This document shows, piece after piece, positions 10,704-20,744 of a DNA stretch of 64,000 bases (the first letter of the stretch is position 1; each line of letters opens with the position of its first letter). The translations under genes were made by a program, and so were the position numbers. The stretch comes from Ctenosaura bakeri (taxonomy: Eukaryota; Chordata; Lepidosauria; Squamata; Iguanidae). The DNA lies in contig CAOLHI010000919.1 of the NCBI GenBank assembly GCA_948474755.1, positions 248,001 through 312,000 on the forward strand. The letters run 5' to 3'. The notes below the pieces were generated by a model that was not told the DNA's origin, made no database searches, and saw only the letters and a list, made by a program, of their open reading frames with translations.

Positions 10704-10857
10704 GGCCACTTCCGCACCAGACTGTTATAGTGCTATTATTCCACTTTCAACATCCTACGGAATCCTCAAAGGCCCCTCCCTAAACTGCAAACCCCAGGAT
10801 TCCATAGGATGTTGAAAGTGGAATAATAGCACTATAACAGTCTAGTGCGGAAAGGCC
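10704..10857. mobile_element. GGCC-ended MITE, family A
   Basis: Left end 'ggccacttccgcacc', right end 'gtgcggaaaggcc', with nearly perfect complementary arms. Flanking triplets 'taa' and 'act' do not match. Confidence 0.88.
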
Positions 10858-11626
10858 ACTTGAAACATAATTAAAAGATAAAAGTGTAGCCCACTGCATT
10901 CAAAACATCCTTCTGCCATGAAATTTTAGGCATCAAAGCGCTAATAATAAAAAATGTGCCTGCCAGTAGAGGGAGAACAAAAAGGAGGCCAACTGATTGC
11001 CCTGTGAAAGGAAGTTCCTCAGCCTGGGAGCAGCTGCTGAGAAGGTGCTACAGACCAAAAGGGCAACACAAGCACAGAGGGAGGTACAAGGTTATCCCTG
11101 GTCCCAAGACTGTGAATGCTGACCCCCTGTCGTGTGCAACAAGAACACATTTGGTGGGCTTTTTAATAATATTTTTATTAACACATACAATTTTAATACA
11201 GTAAAATTATACAGTATAAACAAAACAGAAGAAAAAAACTGGCACAAAAATGCACAAAAGTAAAAAGCCTACAATCTAAAATCATAGAATCATAGAGTTG
11301 GAAGATACCCCAGGGGCCATCCAGTCCAACCCCCTTCTGCCATTCAGGAACCCACATCATAGCACTCCCTTTGACAGATAGCCATCCAGCCTCTGTTTAA
11401 AAACCTCCAAAGAAGGAGACTCTACCACACTCTATGAAGGCAGCAGATTCCACTGCCGGACAGCCCTGACTATCAGGAAGTTCTTCCTGAGGTTCAGGTG
11501 GAATCTCCTTTCCTGCAGCTTGAATCCATGGCTCCTTGTCCTGGTCTCTGGAGCAGCAGAAAACAAGCCCTCTCCCTCCTGGACATGACATTCCTTCAAA
11601 TATTTAAGCATGGCTATCATGTCCCC

Positions 11627-12844
11627 TGTTACCCTGATTTCTGAGGGTCCCGTGAGTGACACCTAAATGCGCTCACAAAATATCAAAAGGTGGGGAAATT
11701 AGCCAAGAGCACAAGCTAGCAATGCGAGAGGCAGGGCAACACAGCGGAATCTTTTACCCAATGTCTACAGGGTCAGGCCAAGCCAAGGAGCACACCAAGT
11801 TATAAGAATAATTGAGATCTTTATTAAATACAGACAAACAGTGTATGCAACACATGCACTCAGATAACTATAAAAAATAAAGGTTGGAGTGGGACAGGGA
11901 GATTTTTCAGAGGGTTGGTTGAATTGGGTGATACTACACCTGTCCTGAAGCCCGGATAGATCACTGCGAAGGTCCGAAGTTGCGCAGTCTCAGCCAATAC
12001 GACTGAGGGGAAACTCGCCAAGCAGAGCGGCGGCAAGATGGGATGGAAGTCAGGAGCGATCCAAGGATGGTCTCAGAATCGGAGGGTTTTATAGGGAGAA
12101 ATGTAACCGCAGGCTATTCCGTACTTACGGAAAACAATGAGTTCGGGCACGAGACAAAGCTTTGGAAAGGTCAAAATTTAACATGATTGGGTTAGGTCCG
12201 AATTAATAAAGAGGTAGACAGTATGCAAATGTGCAGTGCTTGACTTTTGTTTTCATATCTTTTTATCCAGAATTTACAATCTCAAATTCTTCAAGAAAGC
12301 AGATTATACTTTAAACAATAACATATCATATTATAAATAACATATTATAATAACATGAATAACAACCTCAACATTAACTTATTAACAAATGTATTCATAA
12401 TATAATTAATTCCACAAATACATTCTTTAAACTTAAACATCCAAAAATAAACTTTCTTACAGCCTTCTTATAAAAATATCATTTTCCAGCTCTTATTAAC
12501 CAATTCCTGGTGTTCCTTCTTAAACAAATCCCCCCTACGGAGTTTAGTGCTTGACCTTTGAACATCCAGCTTGTCAAGTTGCCTGCTCGGGGCAGGGAGT
12601 TCTTTGTAAGTAGCGTACATACATAATAGAGTGTTTGCAGGCAGGTCTCCTAAAGCGGTGATCTGGCTATTTCTGGCCTGCCTGGGTGGGGAATGGAATG
12701 TCCAGCTATTATGGCCATGCCTAGTTCTGTGCTTGTCCAGGCACCTCACAAGTGCGTGGAGAGGGGTGGTAGAAGAGAGCCAAATTACTGATATCAAAAT
12801 GATATCTATGTCACCTTAAGCGTGGCCTAGGAACTGCAGTAACA
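11627..12844 (-). mobile_element. Solo LTR inside CR1
   Basis: The plus strand shows 'tgttaccctg' at the left and 'tgcagtaaca' at the right. An exact 'cccc' duplication lies at 11623-11626 and 12845-12848. Read on the minus strand, it has a TATA box (complement 12087-12093) and AATAAA (complement 11820-11825). Without the 12245-12545 insert and its extra duplication it is about 907 bp, the usual size here. Confidence 0.9.
12245..12545 (-). mobile_element. L1-type insertion inside the LTR
   Basis: A 301-bp AT-rich block starts with a T-rich run, as expected for a minus-strand poly(A) end. It is flanked by an exact 10-bp duplication, 'agtgcttgac', at 12235-12244 and 12546-12555. Comparison with the LTR at 25191 shows that this block is absent there. 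Target-primed reverse transcription fits; L1 is the likely source. Confidence 0.75.
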
Positions 12845-13347
12845 CCCCTCTTAACCTTCTCTTCTGCAGATTAAACATACCTAGCTCTCGAAGACGCTCC
12901 TCATAGGGTTTCATGGCTTCCAGACCCTTCACCATTTTGGTGACCCTCCTCTGGACACGCTCCAGCTTGTCAATATCCTTCTTAAAATGAGGTACCCAGG
13001 ACTGGACACAGGATTCCGAATGCGGTCTACCTTTTCCAGCTTGTCTAAACAACTACCTAAACTACAAAATTACTATAACAACAAATTATACATAAAATAT
13101 TGACTTCCCACCCCCTAGAAAACGTTTATTAGTTGTCCTTTGGCCTATTACCTCAAAATTCATAACACTAAATTCTGTTTCTTAGTAACGGTAATACGCT
13201 AGATACTATTAGTTATGTAACCTGAAATAGTTCTACAGGTTTTAGTCTAACTTTTCTCTTTAATCAAATCCTATTATGATTTTCCTGCTCTCAGTCAACA
13301 ATAAAAATTATTTAGTCCTCTTTCATTGCCTTTGATATTCTATAAGA

Positions 13348-14114
13348 CAGTGGTTCTCAACCTTCCTAATGCCGCGACCCTTTAATACAGTTCCTCATGT
13401 TGTGGTGACCCCCAACCATAAAATTATTTACTTATTATTTACAATGCCTCCCCCACCCCCCGGCAAAGGCTGCCTCGCGGGCCAGGACCAGGGCAGCGGG
13501 CAGGGAGGGAAAGAGGAACCATGCGTCTCCTCCGGGAAAAAACTCCGAGACCCCCCCCGGGCTCTGCTTCTGCTTCACTCCCTTTTCCATTGGGGGAGGC
13601 AGTGTGGGAAAAGTTTCCAGAGTGTAGACCCTGGCTGGGGGGAAGGAATCCCAGTGCCTTTGTCTTTTGCGCTGGGTGCAGCTCGCCCCCCTAGAAAAGT
13701 GCTGCCTTGCGGCCCCCCCAGCCCTTCTGCAGCACCCCCCTCTGTGGAGAGGAGGTGGCCTGCCCCTCGTGCTGCCGCTGCCTCCCCAAGCTGGCCCGTC
13801 AGACGGGAGGTTCTCCCAGTAGCAGAGAAGGGGAGCGATTTCAGTCCCTTCTGAACAGGGGGCAGGAGGACACAAGCGCGTGGCTCGCACTTGCGCACCA
13901 CCACTCCTGCTATGGCGACACTGTGGTCGCACACGATCCCGCCAAAGAGGGCAGGAGGATGCGAGCGCGTGGCTAACACTTGCGCAGCACCACCAAGAAG
14001 GGAATGGAGCCTAAGGTCGTCGGAAATACATATTTTCCAATAGTGTTAGACGACCCCCGTGAAAGGGTTGTTTGACCCCCAAAAGGGTCACGACCCACAG
14101 GTTGAGAACTGCTG
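13348..14114 (+). mobile_element. SPIN/Charlie-like hAT element with GC-rich core
   Basis: Left end 'cagtggttctcaacct', right end the complement 'aggttgagaactgctg'. An 8-bp duplication, 'ctataaga'/'ttataaga', flanks it (13340-13347 and 14115-14122, 7 of 8). Subterminal text ('gccgcgacccttt', 'gggtcacgaccc') is like the widespread SPIN-type hATs. The core 13441-14020 is CpG- and C-rich and contains a 90-bp-offset duplication. It encodes no recognisable transposase. Open frames of 161-165 residues on both strands look like a result of GC content. Confidence 0.85.
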
Positions 14115-14202
14115 TTATAAGAGAATGATCTCTTAACAGTGTTGTCAGATAATCCATCTCAGCCACATTCAGTAATGTCAACATCCAATCTTCTTGCATT
14201 TA

Positions 14203-15172
14203 TGTAAGGCCCCGGGGGTCCTCAATATCATTATGATTTGAATGGTCACAATATTTAATTGGCACCATATGTAATTGGCAGCACACTTTAATTGACACTA
14301 ATATCTAATTCAAGCCTGAGAGGCAACTGAGAGGTCAAACCGAGTGAGGGAAGAAATCTGACTGTAAATGTGAGAAAGTCAGGCAGGTCAGCCTAAAACA
14401 CTCTCTTGGTATAACCTAGGTCAATTATCAGGTACATCACTGCTGTTCTAAAGAATAATAGAAGCTGAATGTCTTTGCAGGCAACACAATTGGGAAAATC
14501 CCACCAGGACACTAATTGACAGATGTCCATCCCCTGCGCATGTGGGCTCCTTCCTCTTTCCTCATAGCACCCACTATTCAGACCTATTACAACAGTCATC
14601 ATGTCTTTGTCATCCCAACACTGCAAACATTAGTGGGTTGATAGTCCATTGTCTGAGTTGCAACTCCCATTGTTCCACACCCGAAACTGCACATATCTTC
14701 CACTGCCACAGGCTATTTTTTGGCTACAAATACACCTGATTTGAGGATGCCCAGTGCAGTCTCTCAAAGGTCTACGAGAACTGCCCTTAGCTCCTACCTA
14801 AGCCAAAATATATTTCTGCCCTTCACTACTCTTCTGGACTGGTAATTATAAAAAACCCCAAACCCCTCAACCTCTCTATACATAATTTTTCCTCCCTTTC
14901 TCCTTCAGTTAGCTCTTGTGTGAATGTTTGACTGTTTGTATTTTGTGTGCATGCATGAGTGAATCTCCCCCAATAAAAACACATTTTAAGCTTACTTTTG
15001 AATCTTTGACTGGTTCTTTCCTGCATGAGCCTGTAAACATTGGTAGCAAGATCTCACTAAGTTGCCCCCCTCTCATTAGCCTCCTGATTTTCAGCTAATT
15101 CATTCGCCACCTTTGCAAGGTGGTACTGGCATCACAGGTTGGCCCTTGTGGCACCTACACTTTGGAGTAACA
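14203..15172 (+). mobile_element. Divergent solo LTR
   Basis: It starts 'tgtaaggcccc' and ends 'ggagtaaca'. It has a TATA box near 14847 and AATAAA at 14972-14977, followed by 'gcctgtaaacattgg', the R/U5 block seen in the other LTRs. Flanks 'ttta' and 'ttgg' do not give a clean duplication. Older and more mutated than those at 25191 or 30143. Confidence 0.65.
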
Positions 15173-15237
15173 TTGGGGGTCACACAATCTTTCCAGTTAT
15201 GTTGATAGTTTATTAAACATCTAATAAAAAGGAGAGG

Positions 15238-15575
15238 GGGCATGTTGTAGTGATATGAGTGTTGTACTAGGTCTCTGGGAGACCAGAGTTCAAATCCCTG
15301 CTCAGCCGTGGAAACCCACAGGTAGCCTTGAGCAAGTCACAGGCCATTTCCACACTAGACTGCTATAGTGCTATTATTCCACTTTCAACATCCGATGGAA
15401 TCCTGGAGTTTGCAATTTAGGGAGGGGCCCCTTTGAGGCCACACTCTCTTATCCTAAGAAGGCAATGGCACCCACACACCCCTGAATAAATCTTGCCAAG
15501 AAAACTCCCGATAGGGAAAACTTACAGTCACCATATGTTGGAATCGGCTTGAAGGAACAAACAACAATAAGAAGA
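15238..15575 (+). mobile_element. Sauria-type SINE split by a family A MITE
   Basis: The head 'catgttgtagtgatatgag' is followed by the B-box-like 'agttcaaatccctg' and 'ctcagccgtggaaaccca'. The SINE resumes at 15441 with 'acactctcttatcc' and ends in the tail 'ggcttgaaggaac'. The interrupting block lies exactly within the word 'gtcacactct'. Confidence 0.85.
15342..15440. mobile_element. GGCC-ended MITE, family A, internally deleted
   Basis: A 99-bp element starting 'ggccatttccac' and ending 'ctttgaggcc', inserted in a SINE of known sequence. 'aca' is duplicated on both sides (15339-15341 and 15441-15443), which proves a 3-bp target duplication. Most of the right arm is missing, so very short end sequences may suffice for movement. 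Confidence 0.85.
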
Positions 15576-15659
15576 AACTCCCTCATAAAACATACTATAG
15601 TATATATTTTTACCACACAGTGGATACAGTAAAATAAGGATTTTTTAAAAAAAAAAGCC

Positions 15660-15715
15660 AGAAAGCTAGTGAACATGATTAGAGCACAAGCTTTTCATGG
15701 AGAGGGTCTTGGATT
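15660..15715 (+). mobile_element. tRNA-derived SINE head fragment
   Basis: The string 'gagcacaagcttttcatgg' followed by 'cttggattcaactactgc' aligns with the SINE head seen at 1561 and at 62773-63183 (minus strand). Confidence 0.4.
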
Positions 15716-15772
15716 CAACTACTGCATCTCCACCTTGCCTCAGAAAAAAGATGATGAAGGAAGTTCCTTTCT

Positions 15773-15851
15773 CCTGACTATTTTCTCCTACTATTTGGAG
15801 AATTCAAATAGAGACTTCTCTATTCAGACTATTTTCTCCTACTATTTGGAG
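15773..15851. repeat. Local 51-bp tandem duplication
   Basis: The 24-bp block 'actattttctcctactattt' plus 'ggag' occurs at 15778-15801 and again 51 bp downstream at 15829-15852, with similar sequence between. It keeps a reading frame open but no known protein is evident. Confidence 0.7.
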
Positions 15852-16046
15852 CAAGACAACACCGGGCTAAAGCTCTCCCTCCGACATGTCAGAAATGAAA
15901 ACTGGAACAGCAACTCAGGTGGCTGTTGGATACAGTTGGAAAGGGAAATGGAAGTGGAAGTGGCTAGTCGGCAATCTTATATTTCAGAATATATAATGTT
16001 TAATTTTTTTAGAAAGAAGAATGAGGTATGAGTCAGTTGAAAGAAG

Positions 16047-16212
16047 GGCCATTTCCACACTAGTCTGTTATAGTGCTATTATTCCACTTTCCAGATCCTA
16101 TGGAATCCTGGGGTTTGCCTTTGAGGTCCCTCCCTAAACTGCAAACCCCAGGATTCTATAGGATGTTGAAAGTGGAATAATAGCACTGTAACAGTCTAGT
16201 GTGGAAATGGCC
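16047..16212. mobile_element. GGCC-ended MITE, family A
   Basis: Ends 'ggccatttccacac' and 'gtgtggaaatggcc', with complementary arms. Flanking 'aag' and 'aaa' match at two of three positions. It lies 7 bp outside the left arm of the large inverted repeat. Confidence 0.88.
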
Positions 16213-16279
16213 AAAGTGATTGCTACCATAAATTGCAATGAACCTCATTTTCCATAAGCTGTTAACATTAGTCTGCCTG

Positions 16280-17800
16280 GGATAGCTGGGGTAAAAATGA
16301 GCGTTTTACCAAAAATTTTATTTATATTTCAGAACCTACCGATATTAAAGAAGGAAAAAATTCTTGAAAATTGGAGGAAGAAAATTATTAATTTTTTATG
16401 GCAGGGGAAGAAGCCCAGAATTAAAGAATTAGTTTTGATTGACAGTAAAGATAGAGGTGGTTTAGGTTTACCTAGCTTTAAACTTTATTATAGATGGTGT
16501 GTTTTGAAATGGGTCATAGATTGGATTAGTTTGGAGAATAAAAGACTATTAACATTGGAAGGAGCCCTTAATAAATTTGGATGGCACGGATATCTCTGGT
16601 ATCAGAAAGTTCTAGAAGATAAGGAGTTTTCTAGGCACATAATTAGGCGGAGTTTACTGAGGGTTTGGAACAATTATAAGAAAACATTTTATTTAAAAAA
16701 GCCAAGATGGGTTTCTCTTCAGGAAGCTTTTTTTAAGGATTCACTTATTAGTAATGGTGATTGTTTGACATATGAGAATATATTGTATAGGAGTAGAGGT
16801 AGGGACGAATTGAAGTCACTGGGTGAGTTGAAGGATTTGGGTTTTTATGGTAATTGGTTTCATCACAGAATTATTTACGAACTATTTAAATAAGACCGGG
16901 ATGGAGAGGGAATTCAAGATAAGGATATGGCTGATAAGGAATTAGATATTAGAAATTTAATTGGTCAAGGGCATATTATGGGTAAAATTTATCAAATATT
17001 GTTAAAATTAGAAACTGAACGGACAATAATTAAGGACCATATGATTAAATGGGCTAATGATTTTGGGCATTCTATTGATTTGGAAGAATGGAGGAAAGCG
17101 TGGAATATTAACATAAAGTTTACTAGAAGTGTTAATTTGAGAGAAAATTTTTATAAAATGTTATATCGTTGGTATATCACTCCGCAAAAAATTGCTAAGA
17201 TATATAACAATTGTTCTAACAGATGCTGGAAATGTGAGAAAGAATTAGGAACATTATATCACATTTGGTGGGAATGTCGGCGGGCAAGGACGTATTGGAA
17301 TCAAATACATGTTGTAATTAAGAGTTTATTACAGGTGGATCTCAAACTTAGTCCAAAGTTATATCTTTTGAATATGTTAGATGATTGTAATAATCAGAAA
17401 TATCATAGTAGAATTTTGTTATATCTGGTGACGGCAGCCAGAATGGTATATGCTCAATATTGGAAGAGGCATGAAATACCGAGTTTAGACCAATGGATAT
17501 TGAAATTGTATGAGATGTACCAGATGGATGTGTTAACAGCTTTGATTGATATAAGGATTGATAAAGATACAGTAGAAAAGGAATGGTTTGTGGTGACCCA
17601 AATGTGGTTGGGACAATGGAAAGGGGTTTACATAGGATGAGAATAGTTTTATATGTACTATTAGAAAGATAAGAGGATTTATTAGTTTATGTTTTATGTT
17701 GTGTGTGAGTTGATTATTGTTTTTTTTATTCTTTGTTATGTAATACATATTTTTTGTTATGTAATATATATTTGATTAATAAAGACTTAAAAGGGGGGGG
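16280..17800 (+). mobile_element. L1 LINE, 5'-truncated, with 16-bp target duplication
   Basis: The insertion is flanked by exact copies of 'aacattagtctgcctg' at 16264-16279 and 17801-17816. It holds the last part of ORF2 and a short 3' untranslated region with AATAAA at 17779-17784. It ends in eight G residues rather than a long A tail. The intact duplication and nearly open frame point to recent activity. Confidence 0.95.
16297..17640 (+). pseudogene. L1 ORF2 C-terminal region, one in-frame stop
   Basis: The frame is open from the truncation point to 17640 except for a single TAA at 16891-16893. The text after it stays in the same frame. The first part starts 'SVLPKILFIFQNLPI' and has 'NFLWQGKKPRI' and 'GGLGLPSFKLYYRW', typical of vertebrate L1 ORF2 after the polymerase domain. 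The second part has the C-terminal cysteine motif 'CWKCEKELGTLYHIWWEC' (C-x2-C, H, C), thought to bind nucleic acid. Endonuclease and polymerase palm are missing, so it has no activity of its own. Confidence 0.92.
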
Positions 17801-17923
17801 AACATTAGTCTGCCTGAAACAGTGTCTGTACTCAGAAAAGTTTCTTTATGCCTTACCGTGTGCTCTAATAGCAGAACTTTCCCGGAGAGCATGACAGCAT
17901 CACATGCATGTGCAGAGACTGAG

Positions 17924-18003
17924 GGCCTTTCCGCACTACACTGTTATAGTGCTATTATTCCACTTTCAACATCCCATCGAATCCTGGGATTTGCAGTTTA
18001 GGG
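17924..18003. mobile_element. GGCC-ended MITE, family A, left half only
   Basis: It starts 'ggcctttccgcactac' and stops at 'gcagtttaggg', exactly where the inverted duplication ends. The truncation is therefore the duplication breakpoint, not a separate deletion. Confidence 0.8.
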
Positions 18004-18011
18004 AAATATAT

Positions 18012-18227
18012 TAGTAGTTAAACCATCATCTGAAAGGCTGGAATTCATAGTTACCCCTCTGTAGTTCTGTGTAGTTATAGTTAGTTAGTCTAGAGTAGTT
18101 TAGGGGTTTTTTATGTGTAGTTTTAGATGTGTGTTTTTCTTGTGTATGTGTAGTTTTTGTATACCTTTGTGTGTGGTTTTGTATATATAATATTTGTCTG
18201 TTTTATAAAAATATTATTTTAAAAAAA
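18012..18227 (+). mobile_element. Possible retroposed T/G-rich tail with poly(A) run
   Basis: A TG-rich block with repeated 'gtgtag' words ends in an A run. It is bracketed by 'gaaatatat' (18003-18011) and 'gaaatgtat' (18228-18236), an 8 of 9 match that could be a target duplication. No coding text; the source LINE is not identifiable. Confidence 0.35.
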
Positions 18228-18315
18228 GAAATGTATGCTGGAGGGACAGTGCAGACTGACTTGGTATAAAGACTGCTTCCTGGGACACAGTGATAGGACT
18301 TCTCTGAACAGTCAG

Positions 18316-18498
18316 GGCCTTTCTGCCCTATACTGTTATGGTGCTATTATTCCTCTTTCAACCTCCTGTGGAATTCTGAGGCCAAAGAGTTCTCTGGCTG
18401 AGAATGCTGAATGCCCCTCCCTAAACTGCAAATCCCAGGATTCGATGGGATGTTGAAAGTGGAATAATAGCACTATAACAGTGTAGTGCGGAAAGGCC
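18316..18498. mobile_element. GGCC-ended MITE, family A (long form)
   Basis: Left end 'ggcctttctgccc', right end 'gtgcggaaaggcc', with the long-subtype centre 'ttctctggctgagaat'. The right half belongs to the inverted duplication; the left half does not. Flanking triplets 'cag' and 'ctc' differ. Confidence 0.82.
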
Positions 18499-18665
18499 CT
18501 CAGTCTTTGCACATGCATGTGATGCTGTCATGCTCTTCGGGAAAGTTCTGCTATTAGAGCACATGGTAAGGCATAAAGAAACTTTTCTGAGTACGGACAC
18601 TGTTTCAGGCAGACTAATGTTAACAGCTTACGGAAAATGAGGTTCATTGCAATTTATGGTAGCAA

Positions 18666-19683
18666 GTAGGAAAACAAAGAGTATTTCTGGATCCAGTATG
18701 GAAGGACTCTTTTTCTATTTGTCTTTTCCCAGCTTCCCTGCTTCCTGCCTCCCTTTTCTGCAAAGGGAAAATCCAAATTCTCCATTCTAAAATTAAACCT
18801 GAATTTAAAAATGTAAGTGGAACCTTAATGTACCTGTTCAAATAGTTGAACGGGAATAGCCTCAGTCAAGACGCTGCTGATTGTCTGTGATATTTTTCTT
18901 TTTTCTTTGCTCTGTTTCCCTTCTTCTTTTCAGCAATACAAATCGCACTGGCTTTGTGCATAATTCACATGTTTGTGTTCCCAGTGTCATGGAGGTAAGA
19001 GGCCACAAGGCAAATCCAAAGCAGATGCCATTCTGAAACAAACCAAACACAATGTCAAAATTATTAACATATGCAGCTCCATCATCACAATAAATGGCAG
19101 GAGTTGGGGGGAGGAGAAAAAAAACTCCATTCCCACCCCGTGCACAAATGGTGAAAAACCTCACTCTTCCTCGGCATGTATTTATATTCCCACACAGCCC
19201 ACAAGGAAAGATTCATTATTTGGGAAATATACAGCTTTTTCTTTCGGATACCCAATCCCTTTCCTTTCCAGCCGTTTTTTCCCCAGAATAAAATCTGGGA
19301 GAACAGTACATAAAATGGCATGTCAGCCTACATCTCCATTAACAGAATTTACAAGCGAGGCCTGCAGCAACATCATATTGTCAGCAGGACTGCTCCTGTT
19401 CAGCATTTTCTTTTCCATACCCCCCACCCCAAACAACTTAGTGTTTCACTGGATCTTTCCCCCTCTTTCCTTCTCCTGTTCCCACCCCCCAGGTGGGCTG
19501 TGACCACTGGCCATGCTCAGTCTTATTGGCCTGCTTTGCAAGATATGTGAGTCTTTGTTTAGGACTGTTCCCTCCTCCTGCATGACTTTTTGTATTTCAG
19601 CAAATATTGGGGTTATTTTGAGATTGAGATTGCTCTGTCTTGGTGTCACTCAGCGAAGCTGAATCAGATGGCTGCAGATGAAA
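18666..19683. other. No feature recognised
   Basis: About 1 kb of mixed sequence with C-rich tracts near 19419-19434 and 19481-19491. A plus-strand open frame of 176 codons at 18973-19503 is opposed by minus-strand frames and has low-complexity composition. I do not support a gene. Confidence 0.4.
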
Positions 19684-19860
19684 TTTTATTCATTCATTCA
19701 TTCTATTCCCCACTTTTCTTCTGCCATGGGACCCAAAGCTAGCTTACAATACTTTTAAATCAACATTTAGCTAAAATCTTATTTTACAAAGGTCCAAAAA
19801 CAATTGGATTAAAGCAGTTTAAAATACAATTAACAAAACAGAAGATGAAAACACAGCAAA
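19684..19860 (-). mobile_element. LINE-like 3' tail repeat
   Basis: (ATTC) units, then 'cacttttcttctgccatggg' and an A-rich run 'aaatcttattttacaaagg'. The same order is seen at 10486 and 61299. Confidence 0.5.
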
Positions 19861-19899
19861 CCACGTACTTTTCATTTCTCATTCATCACATAGTTGAAC

Positions 19900-20222
19900 T
19901 GCAAAATAGCCATGTTTAAATATTTGAAGGGATGCCACGTTGAAGATGGAGCAAGCTTGTTTTCTGCTGCTCCAGAGACTAGAACACAAGGCAATGGATT
20001 CAAACTACAGGAAAAGAGATTTCACCTAAACGTCAGGAAGAACTTCCTGATGGTAAGAGCCATTTTGACAGTGGGAGATGCTGCCTCAGAGTGTAGTAGA
20101 GTCTCTTTCTTTGGAAGTTTTTAAATAGAGGCTGAATGCTTTGACGTGTATTCCTTCATGGCAGGGGGTTGGACTTGATGGCAATTGTGATCTCTTCCAA
20201 CTCTATGGTTCTATGATTGTAT
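19900..20222 (+). mobile_element. CR1 LINE 3' end
   Basis: The plus frame gives '[20 protein letters not shown]' and then 'FRKNFL'-like text. It ends in 'tctatggttctatgattg', the CR1 terminal repeat. 5'-truncated. Confidence 0.9.
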
Positions 20223-20589
20223 CTGGTAGTACAGGATAAAGTGAAGGCAACAAACGTGGTGAGCTTTGAAAGAAGTGTGGACAAATTCATGGAGGATTCT
20301 TCTATTAATGCCTAGTGTTCAATTTGTGTCTATATTGGACATGATCCAACTGTTATGCTGGTGGAGAATAAACCTCAGCCAGTGGTCCTGAACCAGGCTT
20401 TCATGCTCCCCAGCTGTGCAACACAGCTTGGCAAAGCTAGGGCATATCCTCATAGTCAATTAGAAGCCCAGGCAGCATGTAGACATCTAGACACTGGTGC
20501 TTAGCTGCTTCCTAACCCCCTCCTTAGCCATGGCCATGGGACTATACCTTGGTACCATAAAGGTGTGTTGTACCAGTGTATGTGTGTTG
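20223..20589. other. No feature recognised
   Basis: Mixed-composition sequence between CR1 and an R3 copy. Nothing gene-like. Confidence 0.4.
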
Positions 20590-20722
20590 CACAAGCATAC
20601 TCTTCAACTTTCCAGATTTTTCAGAGAGAATCCTAGTTTATCCTTACTATCCCACTTTTTCAGTTACTTTTAATAAGTCTCCATTTCTCTCTCCTCCTCC
20701 CACTTTAGTCTCATCTTACATC
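20590..20722 (-). repeat. R3 repeat fragment
   Basis: 'tatcccactttttcagttac' and 'ctctcctcctcccacttt' match the complement of the A-rich 3' half of R3 at 57600-57690. Confidence 0.5.
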
Positions 20723-20744
20723 CATCAGTGTACGTACACTGATG
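20723..20744. repeat. 22-bp perfect palindrome
   Basis: The half-site is 'catcagtgtac', immediately followed by its exact complement, with no spacer. No family or function is evident. Confidence 0.85.

Larger units (their letters stand above)
11281..13033 (-). mobile_element. CR1 LINE 3' end split by a solo LTR
   Basis: The piece at 11281-11626 opens with 'atcatagaatcatagagttg'. The piece at 12849-13033 resumes at 'tcttaaccttctcttctgca' and encodes, on the minus strand, '[20 protein letters not shown]', a CR1 C-terminal block. Removing the LTR and one copy of its 4-bp duplication rejoins the CR1 reading without loss. Confidence 0.93.
11158..14202 (-). mobile_element. L1-like 3' sequence interrupted by nested insertions
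   Basis: AT-rich pieces at 11158-11280, 13034-13339 and 14123-14202 appear to belong to one older element. The left piece has T-rich text 'ttttattaacacatac' as expected for a minus-strand L1 3' end. The CR1/LTR/L1 nest and a hAT interrupt it. No coding text survives, so this call is weak. Confidence 0.35.
16220..18665. repeat. 247-bp inverted duplication, one arm split by L1
   Basis: The left arm is 16220-16279 plus 17817-18003; the right arm is 18419-18665. Compared base by base the arms have equal length, no gaps and five differences, all transitions (about 98% identity). Each arm includes part of a family A MITE plus about 165 bp of other sequence. About 415 bp lies between the inner ends. 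The L1 is only in the left arm, so it arrived after the duplication. Confidence 0.85.

Noticed and set aside
13369..13932. Opposing open frames of 161 and 165 residues that could be a GC-rich gene
   Set aside because: They overlap on opposite strands within the core of a hAT element, have biased proline/glycine/arginine composition and no recognisable domain. Long open frames are expected by chance at this GC content.
16297..17640. A host gene with a zinc-knuckle protein
   Set aside because: The text is the L1 ORF2 C-terminus within a target-duplicated insertion, and it has a stop.
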